NCBI GenBank assembly: GCA_035284745.1
Contig: JAYKIL010000022.1
Location: 1-41,115, forward strand
DNA length: 41,115 nucleotides
Direction: 5' to 3'
DNA from: JAYKJB01 sp035284745 [NCBI: Candidatus Sericytochromatia bacterium]
GTDB taxonomy: Bacteria > Cyanobacteriota > Sericytochromatia > S15B-MN24
Shown here one piece after another: positions 1 through 6,211 of this stretch. Positions within the stretch are counted from its first letter, which is position 1, and the number at the start of each line of letters is the position of its first letter. The translations under genes and the position numbers were made by a program. The notes beneath the pieces were generated by a model. The model was not told where the DNA came from and ran no database searches. It saw only the letters and a list, made by a program, of their open reading frames with translations.

Positions 1-128
1 CTGGTGACAACATCCAGATGGAGATTGAGTTGATCACGCCAGTCGCGATTGAACAAGGCATGCGCTTCGCGATTCGCGAAGGCGGCCGTACGGTCGGCGC
101 GGGCGTGGTGGCCTCCATCCAGTCCTAG
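1..128 (+). CDS. tuf: Translation elongation factor Tu, C-terminal fragment
   Basis: The window opens inside the last 41 codons of EF-Tu; the frame begins at base 3 and the TAG stop is at 126-128. The peptide contains [19 protein letters not shown] and then the family's typical ending ([17 protein letters not shown]), which is domain 3 of EF-Tu. EF-Tu is the cytosolic GTPase that delivers aminoacyl-tRNA to the ribosome. The G domain and domain 2 lie outside the window. A strong intrinsic terminator follows 26 bp after the stop, so tuf is the last gene of its transcript here. Confidence 0.97.
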   Translation, partial: GDNIQMEIELITPVAIEQGMRFAIREGGRTVGAGVVASIQS

Positions 129-154
129 GTAGAATACCTTCGCTCGAAGGGATG

Positions 155-184
155 CCCGCTCTTCTGGGGAAGAGCGGGTTTTTT
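155..184 (+). terminator. Rho-independent terminator of tuf
   Basis: A perfect 10-bp stem pairs CCCGCTCTTC (155-164) with GAAGAGCGGG (169-178) around a 4-nt loop, followed directly by six T. It sits just after the tuf stop codon. Confidence 0.93.
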
Positions 185-349
185 GTGCCTCGGGCGGGGC
201 CTCATAACCTTTTATTTAACAAACCTTGCTAAAAATTAACGCACGTCGACCGTGAAAATCGGCGATAAAGAAGATACCTGCTCGGGGTTGGGTAGGAGAA
301 GAACAGGGGCATTGCTTGCCTCTCGATGCCTTTTTTTGGAGGAATCAAC

Positions 350-1021
350 ATGTCTATCACGCTGCGCGGCATGCTTTCGTCCGCTTGGAACACTTTCCTG
401 CATATCAATCCTGTGACCGGACCGTATATGTTGGGCAAAAAAATGGCCGAGAGCGAGGTTGTGCGTGACACGGTGAAGGTGACTGCTGAGAATGCGAGAA
501 AAGCCGCCCAGGCGGTCTCTGAAACAACCTCTGCGGTCTTGGATTACCCCCTGGATGAAGGTGCCAAAAAGGTCGTTGCAGCGACCAGTGATGCAATAGA
601 GACGGGCGCTCGCGCCGTGAAAGACTCTGTTGAGACCGGGGCGAAGGCGGTGAAGGACAGCGTGCAAACCGGGGCTCGTTATGTGGCCGATGGGGTTGAA
701 GCGGGCGTACAAGCGGTGGATGAAGTCCAGAAAGAGGCCCGACGCGACGTGGCCGACTGGATCTCACCGGGCGCACGGGAAACCGAGGCTGCGCCTGCTC
801 CGGGTGCGAAACTTGAGCCGGCGGAGGCGGCACCTATGCCGGAGACTGTTGCGGTTCCGCAAACGCCTGCGGAGACCAAGGCATTTCAAGAGAAGTTCAA
901 TGAATGGCTTGCATCGGAGGAGGGAACCCGGGCTCGCGAGAGCGGCTTGCAACCTCTGAAAGTCGACAGTATTCTAGGGCCTATGACGACCTACGCGTTG
1001 GTGCTATACAACGCCCGCTAG
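350..1021 (+). CDS. Predicted amphipathic-helix (11-mer repeat) protein with PG-binding-like tail
   Basis: 223-residue protein of unknown function. The ATG at 350 is chosen over one at 326 because GGAGGA (338-343) lies 6 bp upstream. Residues 81-135 are five tandem 11-residue units such as DAIETGARAVK, DSVETGAKAVK and DSVQTGARYVA, a pattern seen in group 3 LEA-like and apolipoprotein-like amphipathic helices. An Ala/Pro/Glu-rich linker (about 140-173) follows. The C-terminus (about 203-221, LKVDSILGPMTTYALVLYN) resembles the VDGxxGpxTxxAv core of peptidoglycan-binding domain 1, though only part of that fold seems present. There is no clear signal peptide; residues 8-30 are mildly hydrophobic. 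It is a single gene between the tuf terminator and its own terminator. A role in membrane or envelope association is inference only. Confidence 0.75.
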   Translation: MSITLRGMLSSAWNTFLHINPVTGPYMLGKKMAESEVVRDTVKVTAENARKAAQAVSETTSAVLDYPLDEGAKKVVAATSDAIETGARAVKDSVETGAKAVKDSVQTGARYVADGVEAGVQAVDEVQKEARRDVADWISPGARETEAAPAPGAKLEPAEAAPMPETVAVPQTPAETKAFQEKFNEWLASEEGTRARESGLQPLKVDSILGPMTTYALVLYNAR

Positions 1022-1038
1022 GGGAGAACCCTATGGCG

Positions 1039-1074
1039 AAGGCCACTCCCGGGAGACGGGGCTGGCCTTTTTTC
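1039..1074 (+). terminator. Rho-independent terminator
   Basis: AAGGCCA (1039-1045) pairs with TGGCCTT (1063-1069) around a G/C-rich interior that can pair further (CCC/GGG), followed by a T-run. It closes the gene at 350-1021. Confidence 0.8.
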
Positions 1075-1112
1075 TTGGGTACATGAATCCGGGCTGTTCG
1101 CCAGGAGGGCGT

Positions 1113-1568
1113 GTGTCACAGGACAAAAAGAAAGGTTTTTTGGAGAGATTACGTGACGGCCTGCTTCCGGAGACGCGGGAGGCCGCACCCAAGGCGACGC
1201 GGGAACTCAAACGCTCGCCAGGAACGAAACGATTAGAGTCCGCAGGCCCTGCCGATGCGCTGTTGTCCCCCCGAAGACTTGCGATGGCTCGGGATTATGC
1301 AGAAGGAATTTACCGAATTCCTCAAATGAACGACCCCGCCTTCATGTATAAGACCATCTCTGACGAGCGAGCCTATCAAACGCGTCTGCTTTTTCAACGC
1401 AAGAAGGCACTGAGTCAGTTGCCGCCGGACCACCCGAGGATCACGCGACTGACTGAAGAAATTAGAGAGGGGCAGATCATTATCAAGATGCTCTTTGGTG
1501 TGCTGAAGCAGGTGACGGGGCGCCAGGGAACGACGGGAGGGACGGACTTTCTCTCCGACAAAAACTAG
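1113..1568 (+). CDS. Small hypothetical protein
   Basis: 151-residue basic protein; I do not recognise a family. The frame is open from an ATG at 1083, but that codon lies at the end of the preceding terminator with no ribosome site. A GTG at 1113 has AGGAGG at 1103-1108, so it is preferred. The N-terminus is Lys/Arg-rich (SQDKKKGFLERLRDGLLPE). The second half is predicted helical, with the segment DERAYQTRLLFQRKKALSQL followed by a heptad-like stretch to about residue 135. No signal peptide or membrane span is visible, so it is probably cytosolic. The tRNA promoter follows 57 bp after its stop. Confidence 0.7.
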   Translation: MSQDKKKGFLERLRDGLLPETREAAPKATRELKRSPGTKRLESAGPADALLSPRRLAMARDYAEGIYRIPQMNDPAFMYKTISDERAYQTRLLFQRKKALSQLPPDHPRITRLTEEIREGQIIIKMLFGVLKQVTGRQGTTGGTDFLSDKN

Positions 1569-1624
1569 GGTTCGCCGTTATCTCAAGCGATTTCCATCAT
1601 CTTCGCTCGGATGCCCTGCTCGAC

Positions 1625-1652
1625 TTGACTTGGGGCCACCTTCTGGTATCAT
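1625..1652 (+). promoter_or_regulatory. Promoter of tRNA-Met
   Basis: TTGACT (1625-1630), a 16-bp spacer, then TATCAT (1647-1652): a near-consensus sigma70 promoter that would start transcription a few bases before the tRNA at 1664. Confidence 0.75.
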
Positions 1653-1663
1653 CAAGCATCATT

Positions 1664-1737
1664 GGCACTGTAGCTCAGTTGGTTAGAGCACTCGGTTCAT
1701 ACCCGGGGAGTCACTGGTTCGAGTCCAGTCAGTGCCA
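1664..1737 (+). tRNA. tRNA-Met (anticodon CAU), probably elongator
   Basis: A complete cloverleaf can be drawn. The acceptor is GGCACTG/CAGTGCC, the D arm GCTC/GAGC, the anticodon stem CTCGG/CCGGG with loop TTCATAC, and the T arm ACTGG-TTCGAGT-CCAGT, with discriminator A1737. CCA is not encoded. The paired G1-C72 end and the lack of three G-C pairs at the base of the anticodon stem argue against initiator tRNA. The D arm and variable region resemble elongator tRNA-Met. The lysidine-modified tRNA-Ile2, also CAU and the substrate of TilS encoded at 8110, remains a less likely alternative. Confidence 0.95.
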
Positions 1738-1753
1738 CTCTCAAAATTCCACG

Positions 1754-1777
1754 CCCGCGACAGACGCGGGTTTTTTT
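1754..1777 (+). terminator. Rho-independent terminator after tRNA-Met
   Basis: CCCGCG (1754-1759), a 5-nt loop, CGCGGG (1765-1770), then seven T. Confidence 0.9.
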
Positions 1778-1781
1778 GTAG

Positions 1782-1817
1782 CCAGCCTGGCTGGTCATTG
1801 ATCACAGTTCGACTGTG
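1782..1817. repeat. Two adjacent perfect palindromes
   Basis: CCAGCCTGGCTGG (1782-1794) and CACAGTTCGACTGTG (1803-1817) are perfect inverted repeats separated by 8 bp, in the short gap between the tRNA terminator and the gene at 1876. Neither is followed by a T-run, so operator sites are more likely than terminators. No binding protein is known to me for either sequence. Confidence 0.5.
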
Positions 1818-1875
1818 CGAGAAGCACTAAACTCGGCGGTGAAAGGCCGCACCTGCCCGTACTGAGGTTATGACG

Positions 1876-2490
1876 ATGTCATCTGAGAATCTAGCCACCG
1901 AAAGCGCCTCCAAAGGCACGTGGTTGAGTGCAATAAAAGGTATTTTTGCTTCCCCAGACAAAACGTCGAAGGCCGTTTTGCCCACCGATCCATCCTCGCC
2001 AATGGCGGAGGACTCGGATCCGGTGGATATGGATGCTTCAGGTTCCCCTTCAGGAGTCAGTATCAGAGCGTTTCTTCCCGAAGTGGGCGAGGCCCCGGAG
2101 ACACATCAAGGGGTTTGCAGTTCCGAAACCTCCCGCACAACCGAGCATACCTCGCCCAAGCCATCCCCGTCCGCGATGCTGCAGAAAATGGCGGAAGCGT
2201 TGCAGGCACATGCCGCCCTGACGGAACGATACGCGCGCGCCGGATATCAAATTGGGAAACTTGAGTCTGAGGTACACGCCCTGAAGACCGAGCGTCAAGC
2301 ACTGCAGGTAAAATTGCTGGAGTCTGAGCAGTTGCTGGCCGATAGTCGTTTGAATGAGCAGGTTTTAAACTCCGAACGGGAGAGAGCGTTGACCGAACTT
2401 CAGGCCGCTTTGTTGCGCTTGGCTGAAACGGGAGAACGCTCCACGGGAGGGGTGGCTGCGGTGCGCGCTTTTCTGCGACGCCACTGGTAG
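1876..2490 (+). CDS. Hypothetical protein with C-terminal coiled coil
   Basis: 204-residue protein. Two ATGs lie in frame (1870, 1876); GAGG at 1864-1867 is correctly spaced (8 bp) only from the second. Residues 1-105 are low-complexity, Ser/Pro/Glu-rich and probably disordered. Residues about 106-190 form a long predicted coiled coil. Its entry motif RYARAGYQIGKLESE recurs almost exactly (RYAHAAHQIGKLEAE) in the MerR-like protein at 5329-6171, so the two probably share a domain. The last residues, AAVRAFLRRHW, are basic. No enzymatic motif is visible. A partner or paralogue of the MerR-like protein is a reasonable inference. Confidence 0.75.
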   Translation: MSSENLATESASKGTWLSAIKGIFASPDKTSKAVLPTDPSSPMAEDSDPVDMDASGSPSGVSIRAFLPEVGEAPETHQGVCSSETSRTTEHTSPKPSPSAMLQKMAEALQAHAALTERYARAGYQIGKLESEVHALKTERQALQVKLLESEQLLADSRLNEQVLNSERERALTELQAALLRLAETGERSTGGVAAVRAFLRRHW

Positions 2491-2537
2491 TGCCTTGAGG
2501 ATCGGCCGGGGCTTCTTGAGTATTTTACCCGGCTCAA

Positions 2538-2577
2538 TAGTTAAGCTATAGTTAATTTTAGAAAAAGATGTTATTAT
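2538..2577 (+). promoter_or_regulatory. Promoter with 11-bp-spaced direct repeats (Pho-box-like)
   Basis: TAGTTAAG (2538-2545), a 3-bp spacer, then TAGTTAAT (2549-2556) form a direct repeat with an 11-bp period. Fifteen bp later an extended -10, TGTTATTAT (2569-2577), precedes the M28 peptidase start at 2607. Read on the other strand the units (CTTAACTA, ATTAACTA) fit or nearly fit the PyTTAAPyPyT/A unit with 3-bp spacing described for cyanobacterial Pho boxes. There is no -35 hexamer, as expected for activator-dependent promoters. See the matching element at 14066-14104. Confidence 0.5.
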
Positions 2578-2606
2578 CAAGCGTCATCCACAGGAGAGGT
2601 GTCGCT

Positions 2607-3635
2607 ATGATAAACGGTTCGTCTCGCTGCTCCTTCGCGCTGATGCTTGCGTTAACTTGGCTCGCCGCCGCGGGATGTCACGCGCAGTCCCTTCCGGTGT
2701 CTCGGTTTCAGCCGCAAGGACGCCTGCAACCGTCACGGGTCTCGGCGTCTAAACGCTTCGAGGGAGAGGTGAGTCGCGAGCGCTTGGGTACGCGTTTGTC
2801 TATCTTGAGCGGGGCCAGTTCATTCACGCCAAGATTCACCATTCCCGAACGTGGAACCGTGGAGGGCCGTTCGCTAACCCGCCAATTTATCACCGACACG
2901 TTGAGGGCGCAAGGATATGAGGTGGAGACGCAACGCTACCGCGCTCAGGGGGAGAATGTGTTTGTTCGGTTGCTTGCGCCCAATGGATCGAACGATTGGG
3001 TCCTCCTCGGTGCTCACCTAGACTCGGTTCGCAATGCGGGGGCCGATGACAACGGCAGTGGGAGCGCGGCGGTTTTGGAGGCTGCAACCGTCCTCGCAAG
3101 GCTCTCGGAGCGTAAGGTGAATGTTATCTTTGCCTTTTTTGACGAAGAGGAGTTGGGCTTGATTGGCAGCAAAGCCATGGCCAAAGAATTTCGCAAGCAA
3201 GGCTTAAACCTGACTTCAGTTCATACAGCAGATATGATTGGCTTTGATTCCGATAATGATGGTGCGGTAGAAATTGAAAGGCCCGACGGCCCTCTGTGGG
3301 ATTATTATCAGGGAGTGAACCGATCTCATGGATTGCATATTCCCATAACGCGTACGTCTTCTGGGGATACGGATCACGTCGCGTTTCGTGCCCAAGGGTT
3401 TCAGTCGGTCGGGGTGTGTGAAGAATGGGTCGGCAAGGATACGACACCGCACTACCATCGCAAGACCGACACCTTCAGTACGATAAACCTCGATTTTTTG
3501 GTATCGACGACCAAACTCTTGGTGGCTGTGGTGGGCGATCTGGCGTTGGGCGTACCCTTCCCTCCTGCTGTACAAACCCTCCCCCACGAACAGTTTCCGG
3601 GCCGTAAACGCCATTTTCACCCTGAGGGGTTTTGA
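2607..3635 (+). CDS. Secreted M28 family aminopeptidase
   Basis: 342-residue zinc exopeptidase. The ATG at 2607 follows AGGAGAGG by 7 bp. The N-terminus is a signal sequence ending LAAAGCHAQS; it could be cut by signal peptidase II before the Cys (an imperfect lipobox) or by signal peptidase I after CHA. M28 zinc ligands are in place: His and Asp in GAHLDS, Asp in NAGADDNGSGS, the Glu-Glu pair in FFDEEELGLIGS, Asp in TADMIGFDSD and His in PHYHRKTDT. It should act outside the cytoplasm, removing N-terminal residues from peptides. Its promoter bears a Pho-box-like repeat and it has its own terminator, so it is monocistronic. Confidence 0.92.
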   Translation: MINGSSRCSFALMLALTWLAAAGCHAQSLPVSRFQPQGRLQPSRVSASKRFEGEVSRERLGTRLSILSGASSFTPRFTIPERGTVEGRSLTRQFITDTLRAQGYEVETQRYRAQGENVFVRLLAPNGSNDWVLLGAHLDSVRNAGADDNGSGSAAVLEAATVLARLSERKVNVIFAFFDEEELGLIGSKAMAKEFRKQGLNLTSVHTADMIGFDSDNDGAVEIERPDGPLWDYYQGVNRSHGLHIPITRTSSGDTDHVAFRAQGFQSVGVCEEWVGKDTTPHYHRKTDTFSTINLDFLVSTTKLLVAVVGDLALGVPFPPAVQTLPHEQFPGRKRHFHPEGF

Positions 3636-3663
3636 AGGAATCTTCAATTTGGCGTATCATCCT

Positions 3664-3697
3664 GCGGTTCCCTGTGTCAGGGGGACCGCTTTTTTTT
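3664..3697 (+). terminator. Rho-independent terminator of the M28 gene
   Basis: GCGGTTCCCT (3664-3673) pairs with AGGGGGACCGC (3679-3689), with one bulge, and is followed by eight T. It lies inside an N-terminal extension of the murE frame and so also argues for the later murE start. Confidence 0.88.
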
Positions 3698-3720
3698 GCA
3701 GAGGGGATTGGGGGCACCAT

Positions 3721-5229
3721 ATGCGACTTGAGGACTTGCAGGCGTTGATCGGTGCGGATGCTCCGCTGGGCGCCTCGGGGGTCGATTTTGAACACAGTCT
3801 AAAACGCGTGGTGTATGACGCCCGCCAAGCCCGCCACGGGGATATTTTCTGCGCACTGCCGGGAACTCGGGTAGACGGACATCAGTTTCTGGGACAGGCG
3901 GCGCTTGCGGGTGCCGGTGGAGCGATCGTGAGCCGTGCCTGGGCTCACGAGTTCGGGGGAGAGGTTCCGTTACCGTGTTGGCCGGTGGCGGACACTCGTG
4001 TCGCGATGGCGAAACTCGCTGCAACATTGGAAGGCCACCCGAGTCGGCGGTTGAAGTTAATTGGGGTTACTGGGACGAATGGCAAGACGACCACGACATT
4101 TTTGATCCGTTCTTTGTTGGGGGAGGCGGGAGTACAGACTGGCTTACTCGGCACTTTGGGGGCGGAGTTCGGGGATCGGCGAATCGTGACAGGATTCACA
4201 ACCCCCCAGTCACCAGACTTGCAGGGCGTTCTGTCACAACTGGCGGATTGTGGTGCTGAAGCAGTCGCGATGGAGGTTTCGTCTCACGCCATTGAGCAAG
4301 CAAGGGTTTATGGTTGTGAATTTCAAGTTGCACTTTTTACCAATCTGACCCGCGACCATCTTGATTACCACGGGACGATGGAGCAGTATGCTGCCACGAA
4401 GCGACGTTTGGTCACGGCGGACGCCACGGGCAAGGCCCCCCAGGTGGCGGTCATCAATTTGGATGATCCCCAAGGGCAGGCTTTTCTGTCGGTCGCGGCG
4501 TGTCCCGCGGTGACTTATGGGATTGAGGCGCGGGATGCCGCCTCGCTGTGGGCTTCGGAGGTTGTATCTTCTTCCTCCGGTTCGCAATTTTTGGCCCATT
4601 GGAATGGACAGACCTGCGAAGTCCGGATGCCGTTGCCTGGTCGTTTTAACGTCTATAACGCCCTGGCTGCATTGGCGACAGGACTGGCCCTGGGACACGA
4701 TTTGTCCCTGCTATCGAGCGCACTAGAGCGTATTCCGGGGGTTCCCGGCCGTGTTGAGGTGATCACCCCGCCTTCTCATCCCTTTACGGTGTGGGTGGAT
4801 TACGCCCACACCCCAGATGGCCTAGAAAATGTGTTGCAGGCTGCCCGGAATCTCAATCCCAAGCGCCTTATTACTGTTTTCGGTTGTGGAGGTGATCGCG
4901 ATCGCACGAAGCGCCCGATGATGGGTGAGGTGGTGGCTCGTTTGACGGATCTGGCGATTGTAACCTCCGATAATCCGCGCTCCGAGGAACCGGCGGCGAT
5001 CATTCGTGAGGTTCTTCTCGGAATGCGGCGGACGACGCCTCTGCAGGAGGTCGATCGTGAGGCGGCTATCTTCCGGGCGATTGAGATTGCGCAACCCGGT
5101 GATTTGGTTCTTATCGCAGGCAAAGGCCATGAAACCAGTCAAGTATTTTCAGACCGGACGATTCATTTCGACGATCGTGAAGTGGCCCGGCGCGCACTAA
5201 AGCTTGAATCTGCCGTGAAGTCTCACTAA
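3721..5229 (+). CDS. murE: UDP-N-acetylmuramoyl-L-alanyl-D-glutamate--2,6-diaminopimelate ligase
   Basis: 502-residue cytosolic ligase that adds meso-diaminopimelate to UDP-MurNAc-L-Ala-D-Glu, using ATP, in peptidoglycan precursor synthesis. The frame extends back to a TTG at 3649, but that stretch contains a terminator, so the ATG at 3721 is used. The order of motifs is typical: N-terminal uridine-nucleotide domain, P-loop GVTGTNGKTTTT, a central domain with TNLTRDHLDYHGTME (catalytic His and carbamylated-Lys region), then DYAHTPDGLENVL and FGCGGDRDRTKRPMM. The DNPR motif in TSDNPRSEEP marks specificity for meso-diaminopimelate over lysine, which fits a diderm cell wall. The adjacent mur genes found in many genomes are absent here. 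Confidence 0.97.
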   Translation: MRLEDLQALIGADAPLGASGVDFEHSLKRVVYDARQARHGDIFCALPGTRVDGHQFLGQAALAGAGGAIVSRAWAHEFGGEVPLPCWPVADTRVAMAKLAATLEGHPSRRLKLIGVTGTNGKTTTTFLIRSLLGEAGVQTGLLGTLGAEFGDRRIVTGFTTPQSPDLQGVLSQLADCGAEAVAMEVSSHAIEQARVYGCEFQVALFTNLTRDHLDYHGTMEQYAATKRRLVTADATGKAPQVAVINLDDPQGQAFLSVAACPAVTYGIEARDAASLWASEVVSSSSGSQFLAHWNGQTCEVRMPLPGRFNVYNALAALATGLALGHDLSLLSSALERIPGVPGRVEVITPPSHPFTVWVDYAHTPDGLENVLQAARNLNPKRLITVFGCGGDRDRTKRPMMGEVVARLTDLAIVTSDNPRSEEPAAIIREVLLGMRRTTPLQEVDREAAIFRAIEIAQPGDLVLIAGKGHETSQVFSDRTIHFDDREVARRALKLESAVKSH

Positions 5230-5328
5230 AAGGGGATTTAACCGCTCATTTGGGCGTGGGCGGCGTCACCGAAATGGGTTCCATAACGTTGATACACTCG
5301 TGTTTGGATCACGCGAGTCGGAGCTGCC

Positions 5329-6171
5329 ATGAGCAACGAACGCCTATCGACGCCAGAAGCATCGAAGGCTTTAGGCATTCCCGTTCACGTCATCTCTTAC
5401 TGGCTCGGCCAAATCCCGTACCCAGCGGAGCAGGACGAAAACGGTCAATGGCGCCTCACCCCCGAGGCGCTCTCAGTGCTGCAAACAGTGAAGGAGCTCA
5501 AGGAGCAAAACCATTCGATGGAGACCATTCGTCGAATGGTTCGAGAGCTCGCGGAGCACCCTCCGCTGACTTCCTCCGCGTCTCCTGTTAAGCGGACCTT
5601 GCCCCCCGAAAATCCGATACCTGCCCCTGTGGCCCGTTCTGCCAGCCTAGCGGCAGCCGCAGCCAGAGGTTCAGACACTGAAAGTAGTCATCTACCACGT
5701 ATTGCTTCGAGTTCTGGGCTTGCCGCAGAGGCAGCCGCGGCCGCGCCCTTTTCCTCCCCTCCGGGGTTGGATGCTACTGCGCCAAGCGTATCAGCCCTGC
5801 CATTGGGCAAATCAGAACGCTCGGCACCGGCCATTCAAGGGCAACGCAGCGTGAACCCGCAAAGTGGCGGCGGGGCGCCCCCAGTTCCGCCCGGTGATGC
5901 TGGAACGATCGCTGCCTACGTAGCCAAGGCGGTCGCCGAGGCGGTCCGTCAGGAGACCGTGCTTTCGCACCGTTACGCCCACGCAGCGCACCAAATTGGC
6001 AAGCTAGAAGCTGAAAATGAGCACCTGCGCCAGATGCTCAATACCACTCAAAAGCGACATCAGCGCGAGGTCGACGCATTGCGCTCGCGACTTGACGACG
6101 CGGATGCTGTTTCGGAGAGTCGCACGAAAACCCCGCTGTGGGCCTGGCTTACGATGTTGGCACTGTTGTAA
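5329..6171 (+). CDS. MerR-like DNA-binding protein with C-terminal coiled coil
   Basis: 280-residue protein. Residues 5-72 resemble the MerR winged helix-turn-helix: STPEASKALGIPVHVISYWL for the recognition part, a wing with ENGQWRLTPEALSVL, then a helix ending SMETIRRMVREL. Residues 85-195 are Ala/Pro/Ser-rich and probably disordered. Residues 200-262 are a coiled coil with the motif RYAHAAHQIGKLEAE shared with the protein at 1876-2490. It ends in a short hydrophobic tail, PLWAWLTMLALL, which could dip into the membrane but is short for a full span. The usual MerR effector domain is missing. GGAG at 5317-5320 supports the start. Target genes are unknown. Confidence 0.8.
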   Translation: MSNERLSTPEASKALGIPVHVISYWLGQIPYPAEQDENGQWRLTPEALSVLQTVKELKEQNHSMETIRRMVRELAEHPPLTSSASPVKRTLPPENPIPAPVARSASLAAAAARGSDTESSHLPRIASSSGLAAEAAAAAPFSSPPGLDATAPSVSALPLGKSERSAPAIQGQRSVNPQSGGGAPPVPPGDAGTIAAYVAKAVAEAVRQETVLSHRYAHAAHQIGKLEAENEHLRQMLNTTQKRHQREVDALRSRLDDADAVSESRTKTPLWAWLTMLALL

Positions 6172-6211
6172 CTAGAGCGCGGGCTGAAAAGCCCGGCTCG
6201 AACCCCTGGTC

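Noticed and set aside
620-690. Near-repeat DNA as a mobile or tandem repeat element
   Set aside because: The 33-bp similarity is in frame and encodes the 11-residue protein units, so it is a protein repeat and not a separate element.
1664-1737. Initiator tRNA-Met
   Set aside because: Position 1-72 is a G-C pair and the anticodon stem lacks the three G-C pairs of initiator tRNA.
3649-3720. N-terminal extension of murE from a TTG at 3649
   Set aside because: The stretch contains the terminator of the upstream gene and no family sequence; the ATG at 3721 gives the normal MurE start.
6174-6200. Hairpin between the MerR-like gene and the 5'-nucleotidase as a terminator
   Set aside because: CGGGCT/AGCCCG is a good stem, but no T-run follows on either strand, so intrinsic termination is not supported.
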